This document shows, piece after piece, positions 1 to 12,139 of a stretch of DNA of 64,000 nt. The stretch spans positions 29,134,164-29,198,163 of the forward strand of contig CM022679.1 in assembly GCA_012295275.1 (NCBI GenBank), read 5' to 3'. This DNA is from Chrysomallon squamiferum. Lineage: Eukaryota > Mollusca > Gastropoda > Neomphalida > Peltospiridae. Numbering within the stretch: position 1 is the stretch's first letter; every line of letters starts with the position of its first letter. The position numbers and the translations under genes were made by a program. The notes under the pieces are model-generated. The model ran no database searches and was not told the origin of the DNA. It was given only the letters and a program-made list of their open reading frames with translations.

Positions 1-185
1 GAGAAGCGAAGCCGAGTGGCGACCTCTGGTGCCGACGTCAAGGGGAAGGGGACGTCGAGCCCCGTGGAGCATCACGTGAACGGCGCCTTCAAGCCCGTGC
101 AGCACGTGCGGCCTCAAATCAGAGTACCGTGCAGCGGAAATGACGGCCATGTCATAGTACCGAAGCAGCAAGAGAAAATATGCAG
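1..185 (+). CDS. SAM-domain gene, exon a (partial)
   Basis: Open in frame 1 from the first base, encoding 61 codons plus two bases; starts EKRSRVATSGADVKGKG. GC-rich compared with the flanking intron. It ends at TGCAG before GTGAGC, a good donor, and the two leftover bases combine with T713 to make a Ser codon. The upstream exon and start codon are outside the window. Confidence 0.75.
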
Positions 186-1044
186 GTGAGCAATCGAGCA
201 GACGTCTGTGCTGTTGTCGTTGTGGACAGCTGTGCTGGCGTAGGTCGCGCGTGGTGCCTGCGATAGGGGTGAATTGTGTGGGAGTTGAAGAGATGGTTAA
301 AAATAATTAGTTTTAGCGATCATACCAGTAGATTCTTTTGACGCACAATTTTCATAGATTAAATGTGACAAATGGCATACTTGTATATTTTATCAGTTAC
401 CAGGACCATTTATTAGAAAACTCACAGATTTATTTTTTATTTGTTTTTATGTAGAGAGGCACACGCACCCATGCAAACACATTCTTGCACAACAACTAAA
501 AAAAATACAAAATACAAAATACAAAATCAACAAAAAACAACTAAACATAAACATGCAGCAATTAAACACAGAAAGATGTACCTTAACCATATAAAAAGAA
601 AACACAACTACTTCTTTTTAAAGAGATGAATGATTGAAACAAACGTATTAACGGCAGTAATGCTGTGCTATTTGAAACCAATGTTTAAAAATAAAATGTT
701 GTTCTGCTTCAGTCCTCTACGAGATGTCAGTGCAGCCGCAGTCTGCCAGGGTCTGAGACCGATGGAGACTCCAGTCATGGCTGACAAATGTGAGCCAATT
801 ACCATAGCAACCGCAGACAAAATACAGGACAAAATTGCAGGTCTAAAGGCCGGTAGCAACCCTGTTTGCAAAAATGACTCTTTTAAAGTTAAAAGTCCAG
901 AAAAGCTTTGTTCTTCAGAGTCTAATAAACACCCCGGGTCCGAGGCTGATGCAAAGAAGGAAGGATCCTCCTCTCAGCAGACGAAGCATAAACACACATC
1001 AAGCTGCGACAAGCTCAAACACAAATCATCATCCAAGACTCACA

Positions 1045-1076
<32 letters not shown>

Positions 1077-2991
1077 ACAACAACATTTCACACGTGTCCG
1101 ACGTTCTCGGACAGCCAGAAAGCTGCAGCAGCAGCAACAACAACAGCAGCAGCAGCAGCAACAACGGCATCAGAAGCAAGACCGGCTGCAGCGTCACCAC
1201 TGCATCACGTCGCTGAAGTGAAGTTTGAACATTTGAAAGACTCTAATCCCCTTCCAGCGTCCGCACCTGATTCCAAACCCCAGCTAAAACCAGCGTCTCC
1301 CTCGGCTCACAGTCCAGTGAAAACCAACTCGGACAAACATTCGACGTCTTGTGCAGCTTCTTCTGGACCAAACCCGCCTTGTTCTGTGGCTGAATCTTCG
1401 AAGGATGTTCAGAGCAAGACCATTGCAGTCATCAACAGCTCAGAGTCCACCGACAAACAACACGCCATGGGGATCAAACCGAGCTTACAGGAGCAGCCAA
1501 AACCACCTGCAGGAGACAAAGCTTCAGCTCCTCCAGCACAAGAAGCTCTCGAAAGAGTCAAATCTGCTGTGTCACATAACACAGCTGGTAAGTACTACTA
1601 CTACTACTACTACAACTACTTATACCACTTCTACAACTGCTGCTATCACTACTACAACAGCTGTTACTGCTGCTAAAACTACAACTATTTTTTAGTGTTT
1701 TATCGTTTAAAACATTTCACAGAGCTATTTTCGTTCTAATTCATCACTTCAAAAAACTTGAGAAAATATGGTTTAAAGGTAACTATTTAAATATCCAGAT
1801 TTAAATATCCAGACTTAAACATCAACAAAAAAAAAAAAATTACATTATCTTTTTTATCAGTATTGAAAATATATTAGGAAGATTTTATATTCGAAACAAG
1901 AGAGAAGAAAAATGTACGTGATATCTTGAAAATAACGACCTAAATTAAAATAATAAACGTTTAAAGTAAAATGATAATTTTCTTTGTAAATAGCTTCTGA
2001 TGGTGATAGTGAATGAATAAACCTTTGCTTGGTATCAGTGTAAACACATTTTAATTTAAATAGTTTAATAGGTTTATTGATATATTTACATTTCGTGTGT
2101 GTGAATGTGTGTATGAGCGTGTGTGTGTGTAAAATGATAGAGCAAAAACTTTATTTCTATTTATTTCTTTTCAGTACTAATATATTTTGTTATTATTTTA
2201 TTTAAAATTGTTTTTGACAAATTAACGAATGCGTTTTTATTTTTTTTATTTTCCAGAAAAATGTTCGATTGCTGGTGACAACAACAACAACAACAGCAGC
2301 AGCAGCAGCAGCAACAACAACAACAACAATAGCAGCAGCAATGTTGCAGCTGTAGACGTGAAATCGGAACACAAAGTAGCCAGTGATCTGATAAACCTGA
2401 CGCAAGCGAAGGTTCACAAGGAGGAAAAACCTCACAGGGAACTGAAACACACGTGCAGCAAGGCAAAGGACCAATCGCCGAAGTCGTGTGCCAGGACGGA
2501 CACTGTGGCCGCCATCAAAACAGAAAACGCAGACACAAAGGCGAAAGTTCCCTCCAGACAAAACGAAATGGAGGCTAAAATCGTCAAGCTGGAGGACTGC
2601 GGTAAACTGTCCTCTCACTCCAAACACAGACAGACAGAGAAAAAACATTCCCCGGACAAAGACGTGCACGTTCAGTCGTCGTCGTCATCATCAGCGTCGT
2701 CATCATCTTCAAGTATTCATCATCATCATCACAAGACAACAACGACAACATCAGTCACATCAACGCTGTCGTCGTCTAATACGAGAAGTCCAGAGGCGGC
2801 GTCGTCGAGGAAGCACGAGGAGTCGCGCGCGTCGCTGTCCGACAAAGACAAGATGGCGGGACCGCGAATCGGAAGTGACGTGCCTCCCATGATGCAACAG
2901 GACGCTGCAGACGCTGCCTGCAGTGACTATATGCGACTTTTAGCATCCGGACATGCGCATCCCATGTTGTAAGTTTTTGTTATTATTATTG

Positions 2992-3031
<40 letters not shown>

Positions 3032-4596
3032 AAGAGCAATGTTGGTTACATAAACACCTGTAAACTCGCTGTTTTGATACATGCTCAAGTATTGTGTGAT
3101 ATCATGTGACCAGTTTCACTTTCACATTGAAATTCAGTCAGTAATAAATGTTCAGCTCTAGTCGTCTGTAGAACTAGAAAGAAAACAAAATGATAATGAT
3201 TTATTGGTATAGTACGGTCTTACGTAGCTTAGTAGTATTCCCCGGATCTCTAAACGATTATTATTTATCTATCTCTCTGTCTCTCTGTCTGTCTGTCGTG
3301 TCTGTCTGTCGTGTCTGTCTAATCTATCTATTTGTTTATTTATTTATTTATTTTGTTTATTTATTTTGTTTGTTTGTTTCCAGACCGCCTCACATGGGAG
3401 CCTTTGACCCGCTCTACGCCCTACGATTCCAAGAGTACCCGATCACCCCGGCGGCGCTCTACCCCCATCCCCACTCAGGACTGTTGCCCGGCGACCAGAT
3501 GCTGTACCCCAGCTCGACGGGGATGATGCCGAACGTGAGCTCGCCCTGCTTCCCGCCCTCGATTCAGATGTACCAGCCACGCCTGCCCTACGCCATCCCC
3601 ATGCAGCTGACCGAGCCGCTGAAGCCGTTCGGGTGCCTCCCGTACCCGAACACCGCCGTCTACCCGTGCTCGCTGAACGGCCTGAAGCGCAAGCAGCAGT
3701 ACGACTCGGAGCAGTCGAGCGACTCGCCCACTAAGCGACTCTGCTCGGATTACCCCTCGCCCCAGTTCCAGCTGGATTCGCTGCCACAGGGCTACGCGTT
3801 CGGCTCCGCTGCCGGGTCGGACGGGTCGAGGTCGTCGCAGTCGTCGTTGTACGGCGACGACTACGGGCTGCGCAAGTTCTGCGACGAGAAGTTTATGTCG
3901 GGCGAGTCGACGGACGCGCAGGTGTTCTCGCGCTGGAGCGAGCTCGCCGCCAAGACCGGGTACTGCCGCCTGTGCACGTGCACCAACAGCAGGCCGAACG
4001 ACATCCGGTTCTGGTCGGTGGAAGACGTCTGCCGGTTTCTGAGTCGTCTGGACGGGTGTGGAGTGTACGCAGAGGTAAACATCGTAGTAATAATAATAAT
4101 TATTATAATGATAATAATAATAAATAATAAATAATAATGATAATGATAATAACTTTAATAAATAAATAAAAAATAAGAAATGATAATGATAATGATAACA
4201 ATAATAATGATGATGATAATAACAGTGATAAACATAATGATATAATAATAATAATATAAATTAATAATAATAATAATAATAATAAAAACTGTAATAAATA
4301 AATAAATGACAGTATCTCTAACTGAAACGACCATCATCACACTGCAATGAACAACAACCATCTTACCTATATTTAATTACAGTTTAGAGCGTTTAAACTT
4401 GATAATTTAATGTTATTTATAGTTAAATTAGCTCAGCGAGAGGTCACACACTGAAGTGAACCAAACTTCGTTAAACTCCGTACATTACACCGACTCCTCG
4501 CGCAGTGCGCTCAAATCAAATTAGTTAACAAGTTTGACCTTTCTCGTTTTCTAACAGAATTACTAAAACTTTGTAAAGAAAAGTACCAGTAATAAT

Positions 4597-4638
<42 letters not shown>

Positions 4639-6519
4639 AATAATAATAATAATATTAAGAATAATAATGTGACAATTGCAGCAATAATGACAGTAATGAC
4701 AACAATAACAATAAAAATAATAATAATAATAATAATAATCATAATAATAATATCAACGATAATAACACCAGCAAGAACAATAACAGCAGCAACAACAACA
4801 AATTTTAAAAACCTTTGTAAAATATATTTTTTAAACAAAACCTAAAATTAACCACATTTTCTATCGTCTGATAATCACGTACAATTCGGCTGTTGACCGA
4901 GTTACTTCAGATGTTAAGTGTTTTAGTAATAAACCGTATTTCACACGTAAATTCATCTGTCTTGATAAAACCAATTAACAACAGCGTTTATCTGTGTCTC
5001 CTGATAAATTAACAATTACATCACGTACGCAACCGATAGCGATCCCAGAACGGTGAATTAACAGTGGCTGGAGCGGCCATTGCCCACGTGACGTCATCAA
5101 ATTCACTTGGTTATGCTTCACTGAGGTGTGCTGGGTTGCTAGATCAATCCTCGATTCACCCTTTCTATTACTGTACAGACAGTGCACCACAATGATTAAT
5201 GATAATTAATTATCAAAGTTATTGGTAGGCTAGATAAAAAAAATATTTGGTGTCTAATGGAAAAAGGTAGCCTTGATGTGGAATAAGTAGTTTTTGTCTT
5301 ATGTCATCTTCAAGTTAAAAAACCTGTGTTTGCTTGAAAAGAGAAAAAAAAAAAAAAAATTCAGTAACATGATGGATGATGATGTTAAAAATATTCGTTA
5401 CTTCCTTCATTGGTAGTTAAAACGATGGTTTTTTTTTTTTTTTTTATGATTACAAAAATTTATCTGTGTAAGTAGAGAAGTATAAAGTTGTAAACGAATT
5501 TTTCAGTGAAAGCCGATGCAATAATCATAAATCTTTGGTGGTTTTTTACCCTATATAGGTATAGTTAATAGTACGTACAGTTTCACAAAATTTATAAAAT
5601 AAATAAATTAATAAATTAAAAAAAAAAAAAAAAAAACAGAACAGAAAAAGCCCAGTGCGGTACATGTCAAATACTCAGTTCTAATCAGTGTGTCAAAATG
5701 AGTAATCAAAATGAACCCTGTGATCACCGATCATTGCAGGCGCGAATCCAAAATCTTTTTCTTTATCTTTTCTTTCTTTCTTTCTTTCTTTCTTATTTTA
5801 AATGAATAAACCCGCCTTAATGTCTACGAAACAATATTCTCTTCGTACAAACTTTATCAGTAGACTTAACAGCGCCTGCTAGTTCGCTAAATTACTGGGT
5901 GACGTGTTTCATTGGACTAATTCGCGATTACCAGACCCTCTCTCTCTCTCTCCCCTATTCAAAACACTGGATCCCTCACTGCACTGGCAACCGTTTGGTA
6001 TCTGTAGTATGTGAAGAATCTCTGATGATATATAACTCTGTGTAGTACATCCATCATTTTTTTGTATTTTTAAATTTGAAGAGTTCTTAATTGTCTGTAA
6101 CTCGCCAAGCAGTATATTATGAGCGATAGTAAAATAATAGTTTAAAAAGAAAATCTCATAAAATAAATAAAGGAAAGCATAAACTAACTAGATTAAAAAC
6201 ACGAAACGAACTGTGAGAAAAACTTTAAATAAATAAATAAATAAATAGATAGATAAATAAATAAATAAACGATCGCAAAAACAGTACGAATAAAAATTTT
6301 AATTGAAAAACTTCTTCAAATATACATACATACATGTATATCCATATATTATGTACACATATTCATATAATCATTTATTTACTTATTTCTTTATTATTTA
6401 TGAACGTGTATGTATGTATGTATGTATTTATGTATTTATTTATTTATTTATTTAAATATTTATTTATTTATGTATTTATGTATTTATATATTTATTTATT
6501 TATATATTTATTTATGTAT

Positions 6520-6566
<47 letters not shown>

Positions 6567-6780
6567 TTTGTTTATTTATTTATAACAGAACTTCATGGAA
6601 CAGCGTGTTGATGGTAGAATACTTCCTCTGCTTACCACAGATCATCTGATAAAAAATCTGGGTATGAAACTTGGACCAGCAGTTCTGCTCACCGAGGCAG
6701 TCGCCAAGAAAATACAGGAAGCGGGAAAACTGCTCACGTGCGAGAGTTGCCGAGGTCTGCTCCCAGGGCCGGCGGTTTAA
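1..6780 (+). CDS. SAMD11-like: SAM-domain transcriptional regulator, SAMD11/SAMD7-like (3' five exons, partial at 5')
   Basis: Joined coding exons are 1-185, 713-1587, 2257-2968, 3384-4074 and 6589-6780. All four introns are GT-AG and every junction keeps one frame, giving 884 residues plus a stop; the 5' end is outside the window. Residues ~799-866 form a SAM domain: WSVEDVCRFLSRLDGCGVYA, then DGRILPLLTTDHL and GMKLGPAV. The GCGxYA, LPLLT and LGPA positions resemble SAMD11/SAMD7; polyhomeotic and other polycomb SAM proteins are the alternative. These family members act in nuclear repressor assemblies through SAM polymerisation (family knowledge). Upstream the protein is low-complexity: Ser, Ala, Thr, His and Asn runs, then a Pro/Tyr/Met-rich segment. 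A bipartite NLS-like KRKQQYD...PTKRLC lies in exon 4. No zinc finger or MBT repeat is visible in this part. The protein ends 18 residues after the SAM domain with tandem TAA TAA stops. Confidence 0.85.
186..712 (+). other. Intron 1 of SAM-domain gene
   Basis: Donor GTGAGC at 186, acceptor CTTCAG ending at 712. Mostly unique AT-rich sequence with an A-rich stretch at about 497-610. It carries one copy of the 11-bp motif GCAGACGTCTG at 198-208 just after the donor. No other structure seen. Confidence 0.7.
713..1587 (+). CDS. SAM-domain gene, exon b (Ser/Ala-rich)
   Basis: Encodes about 292 residues beginning PLRDVSAAAVCQGLRPMETP. It carries a His/Ser tract from a CAT/TCA repeat (1047-1080) and an Ala/Thr tract from GCA/ACA repeats (1123-1170). 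The donor GTAAGT follows at 1588. The codon is split after one base, which joins AA at 2257-2258 to make Glu. Lys/Ser-rich disordered sequence; no folded domain recognised. Confidence 0.8.
1588..2256 (+). other. Intron 2 of SAM-domain gene
   Basis: GTAAGT donor at 1588 and TTTTCCAG acceptor ending 2256. It begins with a short TAC repeat (about 1594-1620), is AT-rich throughout, and has a short GT repeat near 2094-2132. Confidence 0.75.
2257..2968 (+). CDS. SAM-domain gene, exon c (Asn/Ser/Lys-rich)
   Basis: Encodes about 237 residues. It starts with an Asn-Ser-Asn-Ser tract from AAC/AGC repeats at 2278-2341, followed by Lys/His/Ser-rich charged sequence, a second Ser tract (about 2675-2715) and a short His run. 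It ends in HAHPM plus a split Leu codon before GTAAGT at 2969. No folded domain recognised. Confidence 0.8.
2969..3383 (+). other. Intron 3 of SAM-domain gene
   Basis: GTAAGT donor and TTTCCAG acceptor ending 3383. Contains an (ATT)n array at about 2979-3030 and a CTGT/TTTA array at about 3265-3378 that supplies the pyrimidine-rich tract before the acceptor. Confidence 0.75.
3384..4074 (+). CDS. SAM-domain gene, exon d (first half of SAM domain)
   Basis: Encodes about 230 residues from PPHMGAFDPLYALRFQEY to the middle of the SAM domain (GCGVYAE). Contains a Pro/Tyr/Met-rich segment, a bipartite NLS-like basic cluster (KRK, then 13 residues, then KR) and a Ser-rich linker. Third codon positions are strongly GC-biased, unlike exons b and c. 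Ends in phase 0 before GTAAAC at 4075. Confidence 0.85.
4075..6588 (+). other. Intron 4 of SAM-domain gene (splits the SAM domain)
   Basis: A 2.5 kb AT-rich intron. It holds degenerate ATA/ATG arrays (4085-4300), a (CAA)n-(ATA)n array (4591-4652), a second ATA array (4715-4752), poly-A/T runs (5343-5360, 5429-5446, 5619-5636), a TTTC repeat (5767-5793), a CT repeat (5939-5953), AAAT (6229-6268) and TATG/TTTA (6402-6585). Sequence at 4860-5330 and 5450-5760 is unique. The acceptor TTTATAACAG directly follows the TTTA array. Confidence 0.75.
6402..6585 (+). repeat. TATG/TTTA tetranucleotide array abutting a splice acceptor
   Basis: About 180 bp of (TATG)n changing to (TTTA)n with a few interruptions. 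It ends three bases before the acceptor of the last coding exon, so it occupies the position of the polypyrimidine tract and probably the branch point. Confidence 0.9.
6589..6780 (+). CDS. SAM-domain gene, terminal exon (second half of SAM domain)
   Basis: Encodes 63 residues starting NFMEQRVDGRILPLL and ending GLLPGPAV, then TAA TAA. It completes the SAM domain with the conserved LPLLT...HL...GMKLGPA helix 4-5 region. Phase 0 at its 5' end matches the exon d donor. Confidence 0.85.
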   Translation, partial: NFMEQRVDGRILPLLTTDHLIKNLGMKLGPAVLLTEAVAKKIQEAGKLLTCESCRGLLPGPAV

Positions 6781-7136
6781 TAACATGAATATTCATGAGG
6801 TTTTAAAAAACATTATTGATGTCAGGTGTTGTATGACGTCAGTGCACTTTAGTTCAATATGGCGGACTGGAAATAACAAAAATTTTAGCAGAACGAAAAA
6901 GACGATTGAAAGAAAAAGACGATTAACACACAAAGTTTTTAAGCTGAACTAAATAACACTGTCGTCGTTTTAGTGAAATGTGTTTGCTAAAAAGAATATT
7001 ATTTTATTTTTTAAGAATTTTAGAAATTGATATCGCCAGAGAAATTGCGTTTTTTGTGTTTTTTTCATAAGTTAATACAGTTTTATTTTGTTTTGTTATT
7101 ATTACTTCATGCAGATGTAATTAACTGTTATTGTTG

Positions 7137-7138
<2 letters not shown>

Positions 7139-7200
<62 letters not shown>
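7139..7200. repeat. (ATT)n microsatellite
   Basis: About 20 uninterrupted TTA units. Confidence 0.95.
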
Positions 7201-7202
<2 letters not shown>

Positions 7203-7229
7203 GACCAAATTTTAAAAACGAAAGTTAAA

Positions 7230-7235
7230 AATAAA
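7230..7235 (+). terminator. Candidate poly(A) signal AATAAA for SAM-domain gene
   Basis: AATAAA about 450 nt after the stop; another lies at 7260-7265. In such AT-rich DNA the hexamer is common by chance, so support is weak. Confidence 0.25.
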
Positions 7236-9280
7236 ATAGAATAATAATAATAATTTTGTAATAAAAATGTCACAAAATGATAAATCATTAACAAAATTAC
7301 ATAAAAAAAAACAATCCCCCATACACATTTTTAACACTGTTATCATGAATGAAAGCCAATGATGAATACTGATTATTAAATATTTAATATAAAAAGTAAA
7401 AGAAACTTGTGTATATATAACGATTCAAAAGTGCTAGATGTTTTAGATTTTAATTATTTTTTTATTTTTTGTAAAAACTGGCGACCAAACTAGAACGGCA
7501 GATTTAAGAATCATTCAGATTGAATGATGAACAAACATACGTCATCATAAAGAAGTGTGATTTTCTATAAGAAACATTCATTTTTTAGAAGAAAAATAAG
7601 AAAAAGGCAAAAAATAATAGTAACGTAGCCGAAAAGATGAAATAGTACCTTGAGTCTACATTTGGGGTTAACTAATTTATTTTTACTTTTTATATTTATA
7701 TATTTATTTATTTTTTATTATTATTTTTATTTATTTATTTATTATTTTTATTTTTTAATATTATTATTATATTTTTTTTTTTCCAAGATGGAATTTCTAA
7801 CTTCATTTCATAAACAGGTATATTATATAGGAGTGAAAGTCGTTTTCATTTTCACGAGCAGTTTTTATAAAGATTATTCCATATACTGGACTGTGTCATG
7901 ATAAACTGTTTTACTGTCTTCAAAATCGTTAAGTCTCTTTTTAAACCGATTCTCAAAACTCTTGGCACATGCTGCAACAAAATTAATATTAGTAAGTCCC
8001 GGAAACCTCAAAATGACATTTGTTTGTAGATACGCAACCCAACTTGAAGATTTAAATATCAGCTGCTTTGCAAGTTTGTATAAAAAAACCCACTGATTTT
8101 TGTAAATTATATAAAAAGTTTCTTCTCTTTGGAGGCATATTTTCAAATTATGATTTTTTTTTTAAAATTCTATTTTGAGTCGGAAGTTTGTAAAATATTT
8201 CTGTTAACTAGTATTTCGAATGCACCCGAGACAACGGGTTCATTGTGTAATATAATTATTGTTTGTATATAGATATTTATTTTTGACCACTTTTGTTATG
8301 TGTTTTGAAAAGCGATTTTGTCATATTTGTATTGAAACGTAGAAATAACTGCAAGTGTTCGTTTTAATAAATTATCAAAGTGTAAATAAAATACCACAGA
8401 TCACATTTTTCTATTGTGTTTTTACTTCTTTTTTCTTTTTAAAAAAAATATATGCTAGTTTAAACACGCATAAGCATAAGCTTCAGAACACATATACAGT
8501 ATACATACATACAAACATACAGTCAGATATATTAGGTTGCGATGGTACTTCAGTGTATATTTGCATATCTAAATACACACACACGCGCACACACAAAAGT
8601 AAAACTATGGGAATACAAAAATTTGCTAAAATTATATGTATATATATTTAAGACAGGGTTGAAGGAAGTAGAAAATACTGTTAAAACAAAAATTTATCAT
8701 AAATATTTGATTTCCTGATCTCACTCACCTAAACGGCAAACTCTTACCCTTTCCTAATGTCTGGTTAGAAGATTAATAAATAAAACTATTTACAACAAAA
8801 CAACAACAACAACAACAACAAAAATATATGTTTCTTAAGATGATATAGTCATTAATTATAATAAGTGAAAAATAAATATTTGTTAACCCATCGAAATGTT
8901 TTATTATTAAATATTTTGTTAACATTAAAAACAATCGCCTGAGAAATAATAGTCAAAACACAGCTATAACACTTTCTGGCATTACTCTAATACTCAGTTT
9001 CACTGACTGAACTTTTCCTTCTTGCGCAGTCGCAGTTAACTAAGAAAATAACTAATGAACTACCTAGACAGCTGGCAAACTAACTTGTAAAATAATTTGC
9101 CAGCTAAATGACTAAAAAAATTAAGAATTAACGATAAATAAACTTAGCTGGAGAAAAGACAGATTTATCCTGGGTAACACCTCAAACATATCTGTAGACT
9201 GACCTTTTTGTTACTATTGTTACCGATTCTTATATCGTATAAATTTCACAAATGGGTTACAGCTGGTTAAATAGAACAAA
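7236..9280. other. Intergenic, no supported gene
   Basis: AT-rich unique sequence with a TTTA/ATT-rich block at 7680-7785 and short CAA (8800-8821) and CA (8574-8600) runs. One weak possible transposase remnant at 7874-8146 is listed separately. Nothing else seen. Confidence 0.6.
7874..8146 (-). pseudogene. Possible decayed hAT-type transposase fragment
   Basis: A 90-residue open stretch on the minus strand that is not low-complexity. It contains FPGLTNINFVAACAKSFENR followed by FKKRLNDFEDSKTV. The FP...L...F..RF...DF pattern vaguely resembles the C-terminal half of domesticated hAT/ZBED-type transposases. No start context, catalytic residues or terminal inverted repeats are seen. It could equally be a chance ORF. 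Confidence 0.15.
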
Positions 9281-9302
9281 ATGATAGAGAATTGGAGAAA
9301 AG

Positions 9303-9381
9303 AGGATTTATTTATTTCATTTATTTATTTATTCATTCATCCATTCATTTATTTTATTATTATTTTATTATTATTATTGTT

Positions 9382-9429
<48 letters not shown>

Positions 9430-9431
9430 TA
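9303..9431. repeat. (TTTA)n / (ATT)n array
   Basis: TTTA units interrupted by CATT and ATT units, about 130 bp. Confidence 0.9.
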
Positions 9432-10196
9432 TCGTCACTGAATTACTTGTCAGACTTTTGTAAAATGTAAACCTGGATGACGGCCTAAGGAGCAGAAGTG
9501 ACTTAAGTAAATTATATATCTCCCCCATTAATGGGGTACGGGTAGCTACGAGGATACGATCAAATCTGCTGCTGGTAGGTTTTCACAAATGACTTCTGCA
9601 GCATATAAAACAACAATAAAACCACAACAACATAACGTTGATAAACAAAGCAACAACACAGATTATATAACCTATGACACTTGTTCTATGTATTCAAAGT
9701 ATTAGGTTAAAGTACAGAAACTTGTCACCGTGGCTGTTTAATGTTTAAACGTATCAATGGTAGGACAGGTTATAATTCATAAAGTTCTTCAAGCAAATTG
9801 GAAATTAGAAATTACTCTCAAACTATATACCATATTCAGCAAAATTAAGAGGTGATTAAAAGGCGAAATAAGTTAAATAATAGACTTTGTACTGAGCAAT
9901 ATTTGTACTATGTGTCGTGTCACATATCTGAACCTTACAGGACAAGGTCCAAGTTGAACTCGTCCCGACCGAATAGCGTCCACAACCTAGATCGGATACT
10001 GTTTGCACCAGTTTTATTATGTAATTTCTACATTTGTCGCTGTTGTTGTTGTTGATACTGTCGTGGTAGTAGCAGTAACTCTAACTGGTGGTGGTGTTCT
10101 GAATTTTAAAAGTAACAGATTTTACAGCAAAGCGAATATCAGGAAAGAAATAGAAGTTTTAAATTAAACAAACAAACAAACAAACATACAAACAAA

Positions 10197-10239
<43 letters not shown>

Positions 10240-10540
10240 AACAAATAACATTAAAACTTAGAGAAAGGTAAAAAAAAGGAAAATATCAAATAAAAAACAT
10301 TACATATAAAAATATTTATAGTCTTAAACAAAATAGAAAGAAATAAAAAGAAAATAATAAATAACGTATACAAGTATTTTAAAAGCGCCTTTTAAAATTA
10401 AAGAAAGATAAAAGAGGAGGCAAATTACTTTATTTTTATTTTTATTTTATTTTATTTTTTTTTAAATTTATTTAAAAGGAAACAAAAATTAAAAAAAAAA
10501 AAACACACAAGAAAAGAAAAGGAAAGAAAAGAAGAAAAAA
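9432..10540. other. Intergenic, no supported gene
   Basis: Unique sequence including a 14-bp palindrome CCCCATTAATGGGG at 9523-9536, then (AAAC)n-(AAAT)n at 10166-10240 and A-rich sequence to 10540. No coding signal. Confidence 0.6.
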
Positions 10541-11360
10541 AAAAATCGACTTGGTAATTTGCTCTGGCGCCCGCAATCGCCGTAAAACCCGGGGTGATTA
10601 TCCGGTGTTGTTTTAAGTCATTTTTAGCGGTTATTTATGGTATTTCCACCAATTATCGATCACCTGCAGTGTGAAATAAATCGCTTTGTAACCTGCAGGA
10701 CGGAGTCGCCAGCTCGCGCGGGTCGCGACTGCGCACTGGCAGGCGCAATAAAACAGCAACTTCTCAAACACCCCGCTGACAGCACGCAACTGATTTATCT
10801 GCAATACTTTCCAACAACTTTAGCAGCCGAACACTCGATAGCAAAAGGCGTGAGTGCACGTAGAGAGAAAAAAAAAAAAAAAAAAAAAAACCCTTTGTTT
10901 GTCGTGGAAGATCTATGTTTTATTTGCCGCTTCTATTACGGACTATTTACCACGTTCAGTGCTATTGAAAAGTCGCAGATAAACGCGAGCGAGATTTACG
11001 ATCGACGCGTCGTCCGAGATACAAAACGATCCCTTCAAGTGCGGACCATCGCCCGCCGAAATATATTTCGCGTTAGATCTATTATTTAGTCGCACGGATC
11101 CGGAAAAAGTGCTGGCATTGTACTTTTCGTGAACGAGCTATCCGTTTCGGTTCGATCTTTCACCGAGGTGGAATATCAAACGAACAGTGAGAGTGGGTGT
11201 TAGAAGTAAAGCCGCGAGCCGTTACTCATTCTCGTTTTCGCGTTTTGTTTTCCACCCCACACGAAACCCAGCCGCAGACTACACCTCCCGGACGTCTTTG
11301 ATCCCGCCGGTCACAATGCAGCTGATTTAAATTTTTATTAATCTTCGTAGCTCACCGATC
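10541..11360. promoter_or_regulatory. CpG-rich unique island (possible regulatory DNA)
   Basis: Contrasts with the AT-rich flanks: many CpG and ACGT steps, with few repeats apart from a poly-A run at 10868-10890. A 150-residue plus-strand open frame (10637-11089) runs through the poly-A and shows no recognisable domain. I read the block as a candidate enhancer, promoter or unannotated first exon. Function is inference. Confidence 0.25.
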
Positions 11361-11453
11361 CACTTATCTGAATAATTCCGCACAAAAGTTTACCTCGAGA
11401 CTATCCGACGTTGCATTTAAATCCGTAACCATGGCAACCGAGTACCAACCGGC

Positions 11454-11456
<3 letters not shown>

Positions 11457-11510
<54 letters not shown>
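11457..11510. repeat. (CT)n microsatellite
   Basis: 27 CT units on the plus strand; a pure pyrimidine/purine mirror tract. Confidence 0.97.
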
Positions 11511-11512
<2 letters not shown>

Positions 11513-11855
11513 CGGTCGGTGATGTAAATTCCTCCCCCCCGATGATGGCGCACCGCAGTTGTATTGAATGATTTAACACTCACGGCGCGGTATTGCTCGT
11601 TTTGCGACTATGAAAAGATAAGACATCAAAGAGAAGGTCTTTTCAAAGCTGCCATTTAACCGCGTACGTTACTGATCGATAACATTAAATTGTACGTACA
11701 CCACTTTACACTCGAGACATAAACACTACAGCGTCATGCGTGCTTGAGTTTGAATTAAAGTCTTTCAAGTTTTTTAAAATAAAAAAATGGGGGGAAAATA
11801 ACTTTTCGTTCCTTTTTTTTTTATATCTCTTTTTCATTCTCGTCTAATTATATGC

Positions 11856-11988
<133 letters not shown>

Positions 11989-12139
11989 AAACAGATATAA
12001 AAACAGCCTGTCACTGGACTATTGTTGTTCATGTTACATATACTTACATATAAAACCCTAAATAATAACAAAGACAACAACAACAATAATAATATTATTA
12101 TTTTCACACGTATTTTTCGTCACTGTTTTATTATTGTTC

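Larger units (their letters stand above)
6781..7235 (+). other. Probable 3' UTR of SAM-domain gene
   Basis: Unique sequence from the double stop to an (ATT)n array at 7139-7200. Contains a perfect TGACGTCA at 6834-6841. Extent is inferred from the first poly(A) signal-like hexamer. Confidence 0.35.

Noticed and set aside
630-712. ATG at 630 as a start for exon b
   Set aside because: The acceptor at 711-712 and exact phase match to exon a show that 630-712 is intron.
9523-9536. Palindrome CCCCATTAATGGGG
   Set aside because: Short; one such palindrome in 64 kb is weak evidence of function.
10637-11089. 150-codon ORF in the CpG island
   Set aside because: Runs through a poly-A (Lys run), no domain, no splice-site support.
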